Shown here one piece after another: positions 15,671 through 24,908 of a stretch of 50,505 nt of DNA; positions within the stretch are counted from its first letter, which is position 1, and the number at the start of each line of letters is the position of its first letter. The notes below the pieces were generated by a model. It was not told where the DNA came from and did no database searches. It worked only from the letters and a program-made list of their open reading frames with translations. The translations under genes were made by a program, and so were the position numbers. The stretch lies in NCBI GenBank assembly GCA_017472635.1, contig JAFUPU010000048.1:1-50505 (forward strand). The letters are read 5' to 3'. Source of the stretch: Bacteroidaceae bacterium. GTDB taxonomy: Bacteria > Bacteroidota > Bacteroidia > Bacteroidales > Bacteroidaceae.

Positions 15671-17107
15671 TTATTCTTGCACACTCCTTTTCCAGGTGAT
15701 GAATGCAATCAGCCCGGTGACGGTGCAGATGCCTCCTATAATATATGCCCACGTTTGTGAAAGGTTGAATCCCTCGGGAGCGATGCAGATGTAGGTCGAG
15801 CAGATGCAGGTCATGAACAAGGCGGGTAGGAGGGTGATGTAGAAGTTCTTTTTCTTCAGTGTCAGGTAGACCGTGATAGCCCAAAGGGTAAATACCGCCA
15901 GCGTCTGGTTGCACCAGGCGAAATAGCGCCAGATGATTTTAAACCCTTCGGCATCGCTGAGGCTGTATACCAAGATGGCTATTGTCACGGCAAAGAGCGG
16001 GATGCATATCAGCAGGCGGTTTTTGATGCTCTTCTGTTCGATATGCAAGGCATCGGCAACAATCAGACGTGCCGAGCGCAGCGCTGTGTCACCACTGGTG
16101 ATGGGGGCAGCCACTATGCCCAGGATGGCAAGGAAACCGCCAAATGCTCCCAGCCAATCGTTGGAAATCATTGTTGCCACTTTGGCTCCAGAGTAAGCCA
16201 CCGTGTCACCGGCTTCGTTGACATAAGTGATGCCATGTTCGCCAAAAAACCAAGTGGCGGCCGCAGCCCAGATGAGGGCTACCACTCCTTCGGTAATCAT
16301 GGCACCGTAGAAGATGGGGCGGCCATGCTTTTCGTTTGCCATGCAACGTGCCATCAAGGGCGATTGGGTGGCATGGAAACCGCTGATGGCTCCACAGGCT
16401 ATCGATATGAACATCATGGGGAAGATAGGGTTACTCTCGTATTTTGTGCCGAAGCCTTCCCACATCTCAGGCAGGTCGGGGCTTTTTATGTAGAGCGATA
16501 CCAAGATACCCACCGCCATGAAGAGCAGTGCAAAAGCAAAAAACGGGTAGAACCTGCCGATGATCTTGTCTATCGGCATTAAAGTTGCCAGCACATAGTA
16601 GGCAAAGATGACGATTATCCAGAACATCCCGTCGTAGGCAGATGGTGTCATGTCGGCAAGCAGTTCTGCCGGACCGGATACAAACACGGCACCTACCAGC
16701 ACCATCAAAACGATGGTGAATACTCCAAATACCTTTTGTGTAGGCTTTCCTAAATATTTTCCCACAATGTCAGGCAGGCTGGCACCGTCTTGTCGGAGGC
16801 TGAGCATCCCCGACAGGTAATCGTGTACGGCTCCGGCAAAGATGGTACCCAACACAATCCAGAGGTAGGAGGCTGTACCGAACTGTGCTCCCATGATGGC
16901 ACCGAAGATAGGTCCCAATCCGGCAATGTTGAGAAATTGGATCATGAATATTTTCCAGTTGGGCAGCACCATGTAGTCGACTCCGTCGGCATGGGTGATG
17001 GCAGGAGTCTGGTTTTTCGGGTTCACGCCAAAGACGCGTTCCACAAAACGTCCGTAGACGAAATAGCCTGCAAGCAACAGCAACAGGGCAATGGTAAATG
17101 TAATCAT
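15671..17107 (-). CDS. cstA: CstA-family carbon starvation protein / pyruvate transporter
   Basis: This 478-residue multi-spanning membrane protein is shorter than E. coli CstA (about 700). The N-terminus carries the family signature: YGRFVERVFGVNPKNQTPA, then DGVDYMVLPNWKIFMIQFLNIAGLGPIFGAI and GAVHDYLSGMLSLRQDG, here read in parts. GFHATQSPLMARCM and SGDTALRSARLIVAD in the middle are also conserved. Members import pyruvate or peptides during carbon limitation. A -7-like box lies at 17222-17229, giving a leader of about 105 bases. The small membrane protein starts 22 bases after its stop. Confidence 0.93.
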   Translation of the reverse strand: MITFTIALLLLLAGYFVYGRFVERVFGVNPKNQTPAITHADGVDYMVLPNWKIFMIQFLNIAGLGPIFGAIMGAQFGTASYLWIVLGTIFAGAVHDYLSGMLSLRQDGASLPDIVGKYLGKPTQKVFGVFTIVLMVLVGAVFVSGPAELLADMTPSAYDGMFWIIVIFAYYVLATLMPIDKIIGRFYPFFAFALLFMAVGILVSLYIKSPDLPEMWEGFGTKYESNPIFPMMFISIACGAISGFHATQSPLMARCMANEKHGRPIFYGAMITEGVVALIWAAAATWFFGEHGITYVNEAGDTVAYSGAKVATMISNDWLGAFGGFLAILGIVAAPITSGDTALRSARLIVADALHIEQKSIKNRLLICIPLFAVTIAILVYSLSDAEGFKIIWRYFAWCNQTLAVFTLWAITVYLTLKKKNFYITLLPALFMTCICSTYICIAPEGFNLSQTWAYIIGGICTVTGLIAFITWKRSVQE

Positions 17108-17221
17108 ATCTTAAACCTTTATATACAATATTCGATGTTCACTCTGACCGGAGGTGCCGGTCATGTGGTGTAAGCCCCCCCTGCGGTAAGTGAAGCCGGA
17201 GGAAGCGTGCCAAAACCGATG

Positions 17222-17229
17222 CAAAAGTA
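17222..17229 (-). promoter_or_regulatory. probable -7 element of cstA
   Basis: TACTTTTG on the minus strand fits TAnnTTTG. I see no TTG at the right distance upstream, so the promoter may need an activator, as expected for a starvation gene. Confidence 0.5.
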
Positions 17230-17292
17230 CGAAATAAAAGGGCAGGTTGTCTATTAATCTGTAATTTTTTAGATTATTTAGAGTGAAATATG

Positions 17293-17300
17293 TATCTTTG
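17293..17300 (+). promoter_or_regulatory. probable -7 element of the glycosyl-hydrolase-like gene
   Basis: TATCTTTG fits TAnnTTTG. Transcription would begin near 17307, which makes the ATG at 17325 the first usable start and excludes the ATG at 17283. Confidence 0.55.
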
Positions 17301-17324
17301 CCTATCCAAAATAATGATGAAGTG

Positions 17325-19094
17325 ATGAGAGTGAAAGTTGAATCCTATATACCTTTGACTAAATGGTTGTTTCTGTTGGTAGCCTGTGTGGTGGGATTGC
17401 CTCCGCTGTCTGCCGATCCTCCCGAACCCCTGTTCTTGCCCCGAAAGCACGAGGTGCGGGCTGTGTGGCTGACAACCGTGAAGGGGCTTGACTGGCCCAA
17501 GACACGGGCAGTCTCTGCCGAGTCGCGTAAACGCCAGCAGCAAGAGCTGATTGATATCCTCGATGATTTGCAGGCAGCGAATATAAATACCGTCATGTTG
17601 CAGACCCGCGTGCGTGGAAACCTAATTTATCCCTCGCAATATGAGACGTGGAGCGAAGTCTTTACCGGAAAGGCGGGTGAAGACCCCGGCTACGACCTGC
17701 TGGCATTTGCCGTGGAAGAGTGCCACAAGCGTGGAATGGAGCTGCATGCCTGGATAGTGACATTCCCTTTGGGGAGCAAAGAGGTGCAGCGCGACTTGCA
17801 AGGTAAATCGGTTGTCAAGAGGCAGCCCCGCCTGGTCAAGAGGTTTCGCGATAACTGGTACCTCAATCCGGGACATCCTGAAACAAAGTACTACTTGGCA
17901 TCGTTGGTGCGTGAACTCATTTCCCGCTACGATGTCGATGGCGTGCATTTCGACTATATCCGCTATCCCGACCGTCCGCGTCGTTTTCCCGATGCGGCAG
18001 ACTTCAAGAGATACCGGGAGCCGGGCGAAGAGTTGGCTGACTGGCGGCGACGGAACATTACCGAGATTGTGCGTCATCTCTATCACGAGGTCAAGCAGCT
18101 GAAACCTTGGGTGAAGGTGAGCAGTGCCCCTTTAGGCAAATACCGCGATACCAGGCGTTACCCCTCGCGGGGATGGAATGCCTACCATGCCGTCTACCAA
18201 GAGGCACAGGTGTGGATGAAAGAGGGGGTGCAGGACATGATATTCCCCATGCTCTACTATCGTGGAAACGATTTCTACCCTTTTGTGCTTGACTGGCAGG
18301 AGCAGTCCGAGGGACGTGTGGTGGTTCCCGGATTGGGCATCTATTTCTTAGACCCGTCGGAGGGCACCTGGACGCTGGCAGACGTAGAGCAGCAGCTCAA
18401 CTTCATCCGTTGGGCGGGTGTGTCGGGTGAGGCACATTTCCGCTCCCAATTCCTCACCGACAGGCGGTTGGGACTGTACGACCGTGTGAAGAGAGACTAC
18501 TACTATACCAAAGCCCTGTTGCCCGCCATGCCGTGGTTGGACAGTATAGCCCCCTCGACACCCTCATCGGGAGAGCTCGTCCGTTCGGCAGATGGGGTGA
18601 CACTGCAGTGGGCAGCGGGCAGTGATGACACTCAAGGAGGAGTCTGCTATAACATCTATGCATCGGCTGTCTATCCCGTCGATACCGACAATCCTCACCA
18701 CTTGCTTGCCGCCAGGTGGCGCGATACGCTATATACCCATATCCTCCCGCTACCGTCGTCGGCACCTTTGCACTACTATGCCGTCACCACAATGGACCGT
18801 TGTGGCAATGAGAGTGCCCCGCTGCAGTTGGGTGGGGGAGAGGCGGTTGGCGATGCACCCGCTGACGGAGCTTTCAATCTGTTGCCCGTGTGTGACGGAG
18901 TGGTAGAACTACCCCACATACCTGAAGCCGTGCAGGTCATTCTCGCTGATGGCTGCGGACGTAAGGTGGCACAGGTTCCCTATCACCGACGGCTGAAACT
19001 GACCAAGTTGCCTGCCGGATTCTATCGGGCTGTGGTGGTAGACAACAAGGGACGGACCTATGTGACGAATGCTTTTATCAACCGAAAAAAATAA
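17325..19094 (+). CDS. glycosyl-hydrolase-like 10 (DUF187/YngK-type) exported protein
   Basis: This 589-residue protein begins with a signal sequence; LVAC at residues 18-21 could be a lipobox, or cleavage may follow LSA at about residue 30. The GHL10 domain spans about residues 45-360, with typical segments REVRAVWLTTVKG-like HEVRAVWLTTVKGLDWP, NINTVMLQTRVRG, YDVDGVHFDYIRYPDR and VKVSSAPLGKYRD. A fibronectin-III-like region (about 430-530) and a short C-terminal beta domain follow. The family comprises envelope proteins that act on, or bind, cell-surface glycans. The HD-domain gene starts 7 bases after its stop, so the two are co-transcribed. Confidence 0.88.
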   Translation: MRVKVESYIPLTKWLFLLVACVVGLPPLSADPPEPLFLPRKHEVRAVWLTTVKGLDWPKTRAVSAESRKRQQQELIDILDDLQAANINTVMLQTRVRGNLIYPSQYETWSEVFTGKAGEDPGYDLLAFAVEECHKRGMELHAWIVTFPLGSKEVQRDLQGKSVVKRQPRLVKRFRDNWYLNPGHPETKYYLASLVRELISRYDVDGVHFDYIRYPDRPRRFPDAADFKRYREPGEELADWRRRNITEIVRHLYHEVKQLKPWVKVSSAPLGKYRDTRRYPSRGWNAYHAVYQEAQVWMKEGVQDMIFPMLYYRGNDFYPFVLDWQEQSEGRVVVPGLGIYFLDPSEGTWTLADVEQQLNFIRWAGVSGEAHFRSQFLTDRRLGLYDRVKRDYYYTKALLPAMPWLDSIAPSTPSSGELVRSADGVTLQWAAGSDDTQGGVCYNIYASAVYPVDTDNPHHLLAARWRDTLYTHILPLPSSAPLHYYAVTTMDRCGNESAPLQLGGGEAVGDAPADGAFNLLPVCDGVVELPHIPEAVQVILADGCGRKVAQVPYHRRLKLTKLPAGFYRAVVVDNKGRTYVTNAFINRKK

Positions 19095-19101
19095 GCGTAC
19101 T

Positions 19102-19638
19102 ATGGATGCATTGGCTATCATTGACAACTATTACCCCGAAGAGAATGAATTGAAACATATCTTGCTGACCCACAGCCGTTCGGTGGCTGACAAGGCATTG
19201 GACATCGCCCGTAGGCATCCCGAGTGGGAGCTCGACCTTGCCTTTATCGAAGAGGCGGCATTGCTTCACGACATCGGCATCTTCATGACCGATGCCGAAG
19301 GTATCGGCTGCAAGGGAACCTATCCGTACATCTGTCATGGCTATTTGGGAGCCGGCCTGATGCGTCGTGAAGGATATCCGCGCCATGCATTGGTTTGCGA
19401 GCGGCATACGGGTACCGGACTGTCGCTGGAAACTATCCGACAGCAAGGGCTGCCCATTCCCCAACGCGACATGCAACCCGTCACGTTGGAAGAGCAAATC
19501 ATCTGTTTTGCTGATAAATTTTATTCAAAGACCAAGCTCGACCGCGAGAAGAGCATCGAGAAGGTGTTGAAGAGTCTGGAGCGTTACGGTGATGAAGGGA
19601 TAGCCCGTTTTAATCGTTGGTGTGAACAGTTTTTATAG
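19102..19638 (+). CDS. HD-domain phosphohydrolase-like protein
   Basis: This 178-residue protein takes its start from the ATG at 19102, 7 bases after the preceding stop, rather than an ATG inside that gene at 19069. The metal-binding HD motif is present: HSRSVADKALDIA (first His), EEAALLHDIGIF (His-Asp at about residues 55-56), and later His residues in YICHGYLGAG and CERHTGTG. Such small HD proteins hydrolyse nucleotides or other phosphate esters; the substrate cannot be predicted. It ends about 95 bases before lptD. Confidence 0.85.
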   Translation: MDALAIIDNYYPEENELKHILLTHSRSVADKALDIARRHPEWELDLAFIEEAALLHDIGIFMTDAEGIGCKGTYPYICHGYLGAGLMRREGYPRHALVCERHTGTGLSLETIRQQGLPIPQRDMQPVTLEEQIICFADKFYSKTKLDREKSIEKVLKSLERYGDEGIARFNRWCEQFL

Positions 19639-19700
19639 TTATTCATGCTTGCTTTAGCTACTTTAACTACCCGAAAGGGGGCTATGTCGCGATTAATGTG

Positions 19701-19708
19701 TATTTTTG
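19701..19708 (+). promoter_or_regulatory. probable -7 element of lptD
   Basis: TATTTTTG fits TAnnTTTG and lies 26 bases before the lptD ATG. No clear -33 TTG is visible. Confidence 0.4.
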
Positions 19709-19733
19709 CGGCTCGAAATTATAAGAAATTTGG

Positions 19734-22505
19734 ATGAATTTATATAAAAAATACATACTTGTCTCACTTTCCATACTGTCGCTTCTGCTTACAGGCACGT
19801 TGGGGATGGAGGCATGTCGGGTGGGCATGCCGGAAGACGACCGCAAGCTGGTGATTCCTGCATCGTCTGCCGACTCGCTTGCCGTTGCCGACTCGTTGCT
19901 GCTGACACCCGAAGGAGCCGAACCGTTAGACAGCATCCCGGCTGACAGCGTGGCTTCGAAAGAGAAGGAAGATGTGTTGGAGGCACCGGTCTCTTATCAG
20001 GCTGACGACTCAATCGTTTGGATTATCGAGAACTCAAAGGCATACCTTTTCAAAAACAGTAAGGTGGACTACCAGAAAATCGGACTCACAGCCGAGCAGA
20101 TTCAGGTGGACATCGACACCAAGACGGTCTATGCCCACGGAGTTACCGATTCGTTGGGGGTAGAGATAGGTCGTCCGGTCTTCAAGGATGGAGACACTCC
20201 CTATGAATCAGATACGATGAGCTATAATTTCAGCTCACGCAAAGGATACATCAGCAATGTGGTGACCCAACAGGGCGAAGGTTATATGACCAGCCGTGAT
20301 GCCAAAAAGGGACCCGACAACGAAATCTATGTGATGGGCGGTAAATACACCACTTGCGACAATCACGAGCATCCCCACTTCTACATGGCATTGACACGTG
20401 GCAAGGTGCGCCCGGGGAAGAATGCCGTGTTTGGTCCTGCCTATCTGGTGGTAGAGGATGTGCCCTTGCCCCTTGCCATCCCCTTCGGCTTTTTCCCCTT
20501 CAGTAACGACAAGTATGCTTCCGGTTTCATCATGCCTACCTATGGCGATGAGCTGGAGCGCGGATTCTATCTGCGCGACGGCGGATACTATTTTGCCATC
20601 AGCGACTATATGGACCTCAAACTCACCGGTGAAATCTTCACCAAGGGGTCGTGGGGATTGAATGCCAGTTCGAGTTACAACAAGCGGTACAAGTATTCGG
20701 GTGCCGTAAACCTGAGTATGCTTACCACCAAGACGGGCGAGAAGAATATGCCCGACTATATGGTCTCGAAAGACTTCAAGGTGCAGTGGACCCACCGCCA
20801 AGATGCCAAGGCAAGCCCTAACAGCACCTTCTCGGCAAGTGTGAACTATGCTACCAGCAGCTACGAGCGCTCGAACCTCAACAGCCAGTATAACCTGCAG
20901 CTGAGCAGTCAGAGTACCCGTACCTCCAGCATCAGCTATTCGCGCTCGTTCCCCAATCAGAACCTCACCATCTCGGGAACATTCAACATTGCGCAGAACG
21001 TACGTGACTCGATGTTGTCGGTCTCTTTCCCTGACCTGAACATCTCGTTGAGCCGTATCTATCCCTTCCGACGCAAAAAGCGGATGGGCGAAGAGCGCTG
21101 GTACGAAAAGATAGCTCTCAGCTATACCGGCTATCTCAAAAACAGCATCAATGCCAAAGAGAATAAGGTGTTACACTCAAATCTGGTGAAAGACTGGAAC
21201 AACGGTATGCAGCACCGCATCCCCATCAATGCTACCTTTACCCTCTTCAAATACCTCAACCTGACCGCCGGATTCAACTACACCGAGCGTTGGTATACCT
21301 ACAAGCAGAAGCGCAATTGGGACGAGGATTTGGGACGTGTTGTCACTGACACCATCTATGGCTTCAACCGTGTCTACAACTACGATATGAGCATCGGGAT
21401 GAACACCAAGATGTATGGATTCTATAAACCGTCACCTGCCATCTTCGGTGACAAGATAGAGATGGTGCGCCACGTCTTCACCCCTTCTGTTACGTTCAGC
21501 ATGGCACCCGATTTTGGAGCACATCGTTACGGCTATTGGGACAGCTATAGCTATACCGATGAGCGGGGCAACCTCGTCACTCAAGAGTATTCGCCCTATC
21601 AGGGGGCTACCTTTGGTGTGCCGGGCAGGGGGCGTACGGGAAGTGTAAACTTCAGCATGTCAAACAACATTGAGATGAAGGTGAAGTCTGACTCGGACTC
21701 AACGGGCGTGAAGAAACTGAGCATCATCGACGATTTTGGGGCAAGCATCTCATACAACCTGGCAGCCGAACGCCAGCCATGGAGCAACCTCTCTATGCGC
21801 CTTCGCCTGAAGTTGGGTAAAAACAAGACCTTCAACATCAATGCCGTATTTGCCACCTATGCCTATGAGTTCAACGAGAAGGGACAAGTGGTGGTGGGCG
21901 ACCGTACCGAGTGGTCGTATGGACGTTTCGGACGTTTCCAAGGCATGAGCGACGGCTTCTCTTATACCTTCAATAACGAGACGTTCAAAAAGTGGTTCGG
22001 ACCGAAAGAAGAGGAGACTGCCGACGGAGAGACCGGCAATGATGATGAGTTGGCTTCAGCTGACGAAGAGAGAGCGGTAGAGCCCCAACGCAAGAAAGAG
22101 AAGGCAAAGTTGGATGCCGACGGATATATGCCTTTCAAAATTCCATGGTCGCTTACCGTATCGTGGAACTATACCCTTGCCGAGGACCGCAGCAAGAAGA
22201 TTAACATCAAGTCTATGCGGTATCCCTATTCGTTCAGCCATCGCATGAACATTTCGGGTAACATCAAGCCTTCAAACAAGTGGAACATCTCATTCACTTC
22301 GGGTTACGACTTTGACACCAAGCGCATAGCGGCAACCACCTGCAACATCACACGCGACCTGCACTGCTTCACCATGTCGTGCGGCATCATATTGGCACCC
22401 TATACCTCTTATAATTTCAGTATCAGTGCCAATTCGAGCATGCTTGCCGATGCTTTGAAGTACGACAAGCGGAGCAGTTATAGTAGTAACATTGATTGGT
22501 ATTGA
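19734..22505 (+). CDS. lptD: LptD-like outer-membrane LPS assembly protein
   Basis: This 923-residue protein has a signal peptide (first 25-30 residues). An OstA-like periplasmic domain (about residues 90-200) has repeated strand patterns such as [33 protein letters not shown] and [14 protein letters not shown] large barrel follows, with the family segment [15 protein letters not shown] at about residue 245. A charged insert ([11 protein letters not shown], about 765-800) lies in a likely surface loop. It ends in a strand with terminal Trp-Tyr. LptD inserts lipopolysaccharide into the outer leaflet. The ung gene starts 11 bases downstream. The Bacteroidetes form is divergent but well recognisable. 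Confidence 0.92.
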   Translation: MNLYKKYILVSLSILSLLLTGTLGMEACRVGMPEDDRKLVIPASSADSLAVADSLLLTPEGAEPLDSIPADSVASKEKEDVLEAPVSYQADDSIVWIIENSKAYLFKNSKVDYQKIGLTAEQIQVDIDTKTVYAHGVTDSLGVEIGRPVFKDGDTPYESDTMSYNFSSRKGYISNVVTQQGEGYMTSRDAKKGPDNEIYVMGGKYTTCDNHEHPHFYMALTRGKVRPGKNAVFGPAYLVVEDVPLPLAIPFGFFPFSNDKYASGFIMPTYGDELERGFYLRDGGYYFAISDYMDLKLTGEIFTKGSWGLNASSSYNKRYKYSGAVNLSMLTTKTGEKNMPDYMVSKDFKVQWTHRQDAKASPNSTFSASVNYATSSYERSNLNSQYNLQLSSQSTRTSSISYSRSFPNQNLTISGTFNIAQNVRDSMLSVSFPDLNISLSRIYPFRRKKRMGEERWYEKIALSYTGYLKNSINAKENKVLHSNLVKDWNNGMQHRIPINATFTLFKYLNLTAGFNYTERWYTYKQKRNWDEDLGRVVTDTIYGFNRVYNYDMSIGMNTKMYGFYKPSPAIFGDKIEMVRHVFTPSVTFSMAPDFGAHRYGYWDSYSYTDERGNLVTQEYSPYQGATFGVPGRGRTGSVNFSMSNNIEMKVKSDSDSTGVKKLSIIDDFGASISYNLAAERQPWSNLSMRLRLKLGKNKTFNINAVFATYAYEFNEKGQVVVGDRTEWSYGRFGRFQGMSDGFSYTFNNETFKKWFGPKEEETADGETGNDDELASADEERAVEPQRKKEKAKLDADGYMPFKIPWSLTVSWNYTLAEDRSKKINIKSMRYPYSFSHRMNISGNIKPSNKWNISFTSGYDFDTKRIAATTCNITRDLHCFTMSCGIILAPYTSYNFSISANSSMLADALKYDKRSSYSSNIDWY

Positions 22506-22516
22506 TTTTTCCTCCT

Positions 22517-23179
22517 ATGAATGTACAGATAGAAGAGAGCTGGAAACAGCAGTTGGCTCACGAGTTTGAACAACCCTATTTTGTGCGGCTCACCGACTTT
22601 GTGCGCCGCGAATATGCGGTTACAACCATATATCCCCCCGGAAGGTTGATTTTCAATGCTTTCAACCTCTGTCCGTTTGACCGGGTGAAGGTGGTCATCA
22701 TCGGGCAAGACCCCTATCATGGTCCGGGGCAGGCGCACGGACTCTGCTTCTCTGTCAACGATGGGGTAAAGTTCCCGCCCTCGTTGGTCAATATCTTCAA
22801 GGAATTGCAGGATGATTTGGGTGTGCCTCTCCCCCTTACGGGCAATCTCACCCGTTGGGCAGAGCAGGGAGTGCTGTTGCTCAATGCCACACTCACGGTA
22901 CGTGCCCATCAGGCAGGTTCCCACCAGCGTCAAGGGTGGGAAGAGTTTACCGATGCCGCCATACGCCGCTTGGCTGAGGGGCGTGAAAATCTGGTATTTC
23001 TTTTGTGGGGAGCTTATGCACAAAAGAAGGGGGCATTCATCGACCGCAGTCGCCACTTGGTGCTTGCTTCTGCCCACCCTTCTCCACTTTCTGCCTACAA
23101 CGGATTTTTTGGCAACCGTCATTTCAGTCGTGCCAACGAATATTTGGCAACCCATGGAAAAGAGCCGGTCAACTGGTGA
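22517..23179 (+). CDS. ung: uracil-DNA glycosylase
   Basis: This 220-residue protein has the length of family-1 uracil-DNA glycosylases. The catalytic motif [14 protein letters not shown] puts the general base Asp at residue 65. [15 protein letters not shown] and the DNA-intercalation motif [13 protein letters not shown] are present near residue 187. The start is the ATG at 22517 ([12 protein letters not shown]), 11 bases after the lptD stop; the frame is open slightly upstream inside lptD. It removes uracil from DNA as the first step of base excision repair. Confidence 0.97.
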   Translation: MNVQIEESWKQQLAHEFEQPYFVRLTDFVRREYAVTTIYPPGRLIFNAFNLCPFDRVKVVIIGQDPYHGPGQAHGLCFSVNDGVKFPPSLVNIFKELQDDLGVPLPLTGNLTRWAEQGVLLLNATLTVRAHQAGSHQRQGWEEFTDAAIRRLAEGRENLVFLLWGAYAQKKGAFIDRSRHLVLASAHPSPLSAYNGFFGNRHFSRANEYLATHGKEPVNW

Positions 23180-23187
23180 TACAAAAC

Positions 23188-23241
23188 TCACGGAGGGAAT
23201 CCTGCCTGACAGAAATGCTGCCTGACAAGATTTCCTCCGTG
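23188..23241. terminator. hairpin between the convergent ung and asnA genes
   Basis: Arms cacggaggga (23189-23198) and tcctccgtg (23233-23241) pair nearly perfectly, with tgcctgaca repeated in the loop. On the minus strand the stem is followed by TTTTG, so it more likely ends asnA; it may work in both directions. Confidence 0.6.
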
Positions 23242-23277
23242 TCTGAAAAAATCAAGGCGTTAGTTACAATCTCCGCT

Positions 23278-24315
23278 TCAGATGAGCGGCATGCCTAATC
23301 GGGCACATTCGTTGCGCATCTCTTCGGGCCAGATGCTGGCTTGTATCTCCCCGATGTGTGCTTTGCGCAGGTAGACCATGCACAGGCGCGATTGTCCGAT
23401 ACCTCCACCTATCGACAGGGGGAGTGAACCTTCCAACAGCCGCTTGTGGAAATAAAGTTCTTTGCGCTCCTCCTTGCCCGATAACTTCAGTTGGTGCAGC
23501 AGTGCCTCTTTGTCTACACGGATGCCCATCGACGACAGTTCGACTGCCCGGTCTATCACGCTGTCCCAAATCAGCAGGTCGCCATTTAGTCCCGGCAGGT
23601 TGTTTTCGCCAATGGTGCTGTAGTCGTCGTAGTCGGGGGCACGTTGGTCGTGTACCTTGCCGTCGCTTAGCTTGCAGCCGATGCCGATGATGAATACCGC
23701 TCCATATTTTTGCGTGATGGCTGTTTCCCGCTCTTTGGGTGTTTTGTCGGGATACATGGCACGCAGCTCTTCGGCATGGATGATAAACAGCTCTTGTGGC
23801 AAGAACGGTTTGATTTGCGGATAAGTCTCACATACCATGAATTCGGTACGCAGCATGGCAGCGTAGATGCGTCTGACGATATCTTTCAAGAAAGCCACGT
23901 TCCGGTCGGCGGCAGTTATCACCCGCTCCCAGTCCCATTGGTCGACATAGAGCGAGTGCAGGTTGCCTAACTCTTCGTCGGCGCGGATGGCATTCATGTC
24001 GGTATAGATGCCATATCCCGGCTCGATATGGTAGTCGGCAAGTGTCAGCCGTTTCCATTTGGCAAGCGAGTGCACCACTTCTGCTTGTCGGTCGTTCAGG
24101 TCTTTTATGGGGAATGATACCGCACGTTCCACTCCATTCAGGTCGTCGTTGATACCCATCCCCTTCAATACGAATAGGGGAGCAGTCACCCGACGGAGGC
24201 GCAACTCGGTAGAAAGGTTCTCTTGAAAAAACTCTTTTATCTGCTTGATACCCTGCTCGGTCTGGTTCGGGTCGAGCAGCGGACGATAGTTTGCAGGCTT
24301 GATTAGATAGCTCAT
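23278..24315 (-). CDS. asnA: aspartate-ammonia ligase (asparagine synthetase A)
   Basis: This 345-residue protein is a full-length AsnA, an enzyme related to class II aminoacyl-tRNA synthetases that makes asparagine from aspartate, ammonia and ATP. Visible family segments include LRRVTAPLFVLKGMGINDDL near residue 45, YGIYTDMNAIRADE, LHSLYVDQWDWE near 130, QKYGAVFIIGIGCKLSDGK and the C-terminal SIGGGIGQSRLCMVYL, which forms the class II motif-3-like ATP site. It is a single gene with a -7-like box upstream (24356-24363) and converges on ung. Confidence 0.97.
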   Translation of the reverse strand: MSYLIKPANYRPLLDPNQTEQGIKQIKEFFQENLSTELRLRRVTAPLFVLKGMGINDDLNGVERAVSFPIKDLNDRQAEVVHSLAKWKRLTLADYHIEPGYGIYTDMNAIRADEELGNLHSLYVDQWDWERVITAADRNVAFLKDIVRRIYAAMLRTEFMVCETYPQIKPFLPQELFIIHAEELRAMYPDKTPKERETAITQKYGAVFIIGIGCKLSDGKVHDQRAPDYDDYSTIGENNLPGLNGDLLIWDSVIDRAVELSSMGIRVDKEALLHQLKLSGKEERKELYFHKRLLEGSLPLSIGGGIGQSRLCMVYLRKAHIGEIQASIWPEEMRNECARLGMPLI

Positions 24316-24705
24316 TGCTTGTTGTCTCTGATATATTGTTTGTCAAATTTGGGTGCAAATATACGAAATCTTTTTCAATAATAAAGCTATAATGGCTATA
24401 AAAAGTTCAAAATGCTACATTATTTGCTTGATTTCTTTCTTTTTGCCAACTTTATATGACGATTGGAAATGCTATGTTTTTTTCTTTCTCTCTTCCCTAA
24501 GGTTGTCACTGAAACGCCTTATACGCGCCACACATTAGATTATGGTTCCCAACGGAACGGGAGATGCAGGATTGTTGGCAATAGACAGGTTGGGGGAGTG
24601 AAGTGGCGTGCGAAGGACATACACTCTCTTCCCCCAACCGTGTGAGGCATCTTGTTTTTAAACTAAAATTAGTTGTGAAAATTAGGTGGGATGGCAAAAA
24701 CTTTG
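24316..24705. other. intergenic region between asnA and tRNA-Arg
   Basis: No gene is seen in about 390 bases. It contains the asnA promoter side (-7-like box at 24356-24363) and a hairpin with arms ggttggggga (24588-24597) and tcccccaacc (24630-24639) around a 32-base loop. The hairpin could terminate something or be part of an unknown small RNA; I cannot decide. Confidence 0.5.
24356..24363 (-). promoter_or_regulatory. probable -7 element of asnA
   Basis: TATATTTG on the minus strand, in the frequent context TATATTTGCACC, fits TAnnTTTG and lies about 40 bases before the asnA ATG. Confidence 0.5.
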
Positions 24706-24713
24706 TATCTTTG
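24706..24713 (+). promoter_or_regulatory. probable -7 element of tRNA-Arg
   Basis: TATCTTTG fits TAnnTTTG and lies 18 bases before the first base of the tRNA. Confidence 0.55.
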
Positions 24714-24731
24714 CAGCCGATTTGACATGTT

Positions 24732-24803
24732 GCACCCGTAGTTCAATGGATAGAATATTGGATTCCGGTTCCAACGATTGGGGTTCGACTCCCCACGGGT
24801 GTA
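24732..24803 (+). tRNA. tRNA-Arg (anticodon CCG)
   Basis: The 72-base cloverleaf folds fully. The acceptor arms are gcacccg and cgggtgt (with one G-U pair), the D stem is gttc/gaat, and the anticodon stem ttgga/tccaa encloses loop ttccggt, giving anticodon CCG for the Arg codon CGG. The variable loop is 4 bases, and the T stem tgggg/cccca has loop ttcgact. The discriminator base is A and the CCA end is not encoded. A perfect terminator follows. Confidence 0.95.
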
Positions 24804-24821
24804 CGCTTGATAATGTATTCC

Positions 24822-24846
24822 ATCCGCTGTTGAAGCGGATTTTTTT
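24822..24846 (+). terminator. intrinsic terminator after tRNA-Arg
   Basis: The arms atccgct (24822-24828) and agcggat (24834-24840) enclose a 5-base loop and are followed directly by six T. Confidence 0.92.
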
Positions 24847-24908
24847 CTTTAGAGCGCACAGACTACACGGGAGGCGTTCCCCTCCTTGTTTTTTCGTAGA
24901 GTCAGTGA

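Noticed and set aside
20235-20801. A 188-codon minus-strand frame inside lptD
   Set aside because: It is a shadow of the LptD coding strand and shows no independent signal.
24541-24645. The G/C-rich hairpin upstream of tRNA-Arg as a second tRNA or a known small RNA
   Set aside because: It does not fold as a cloverleaf and I recognise no conserved RNA family features.
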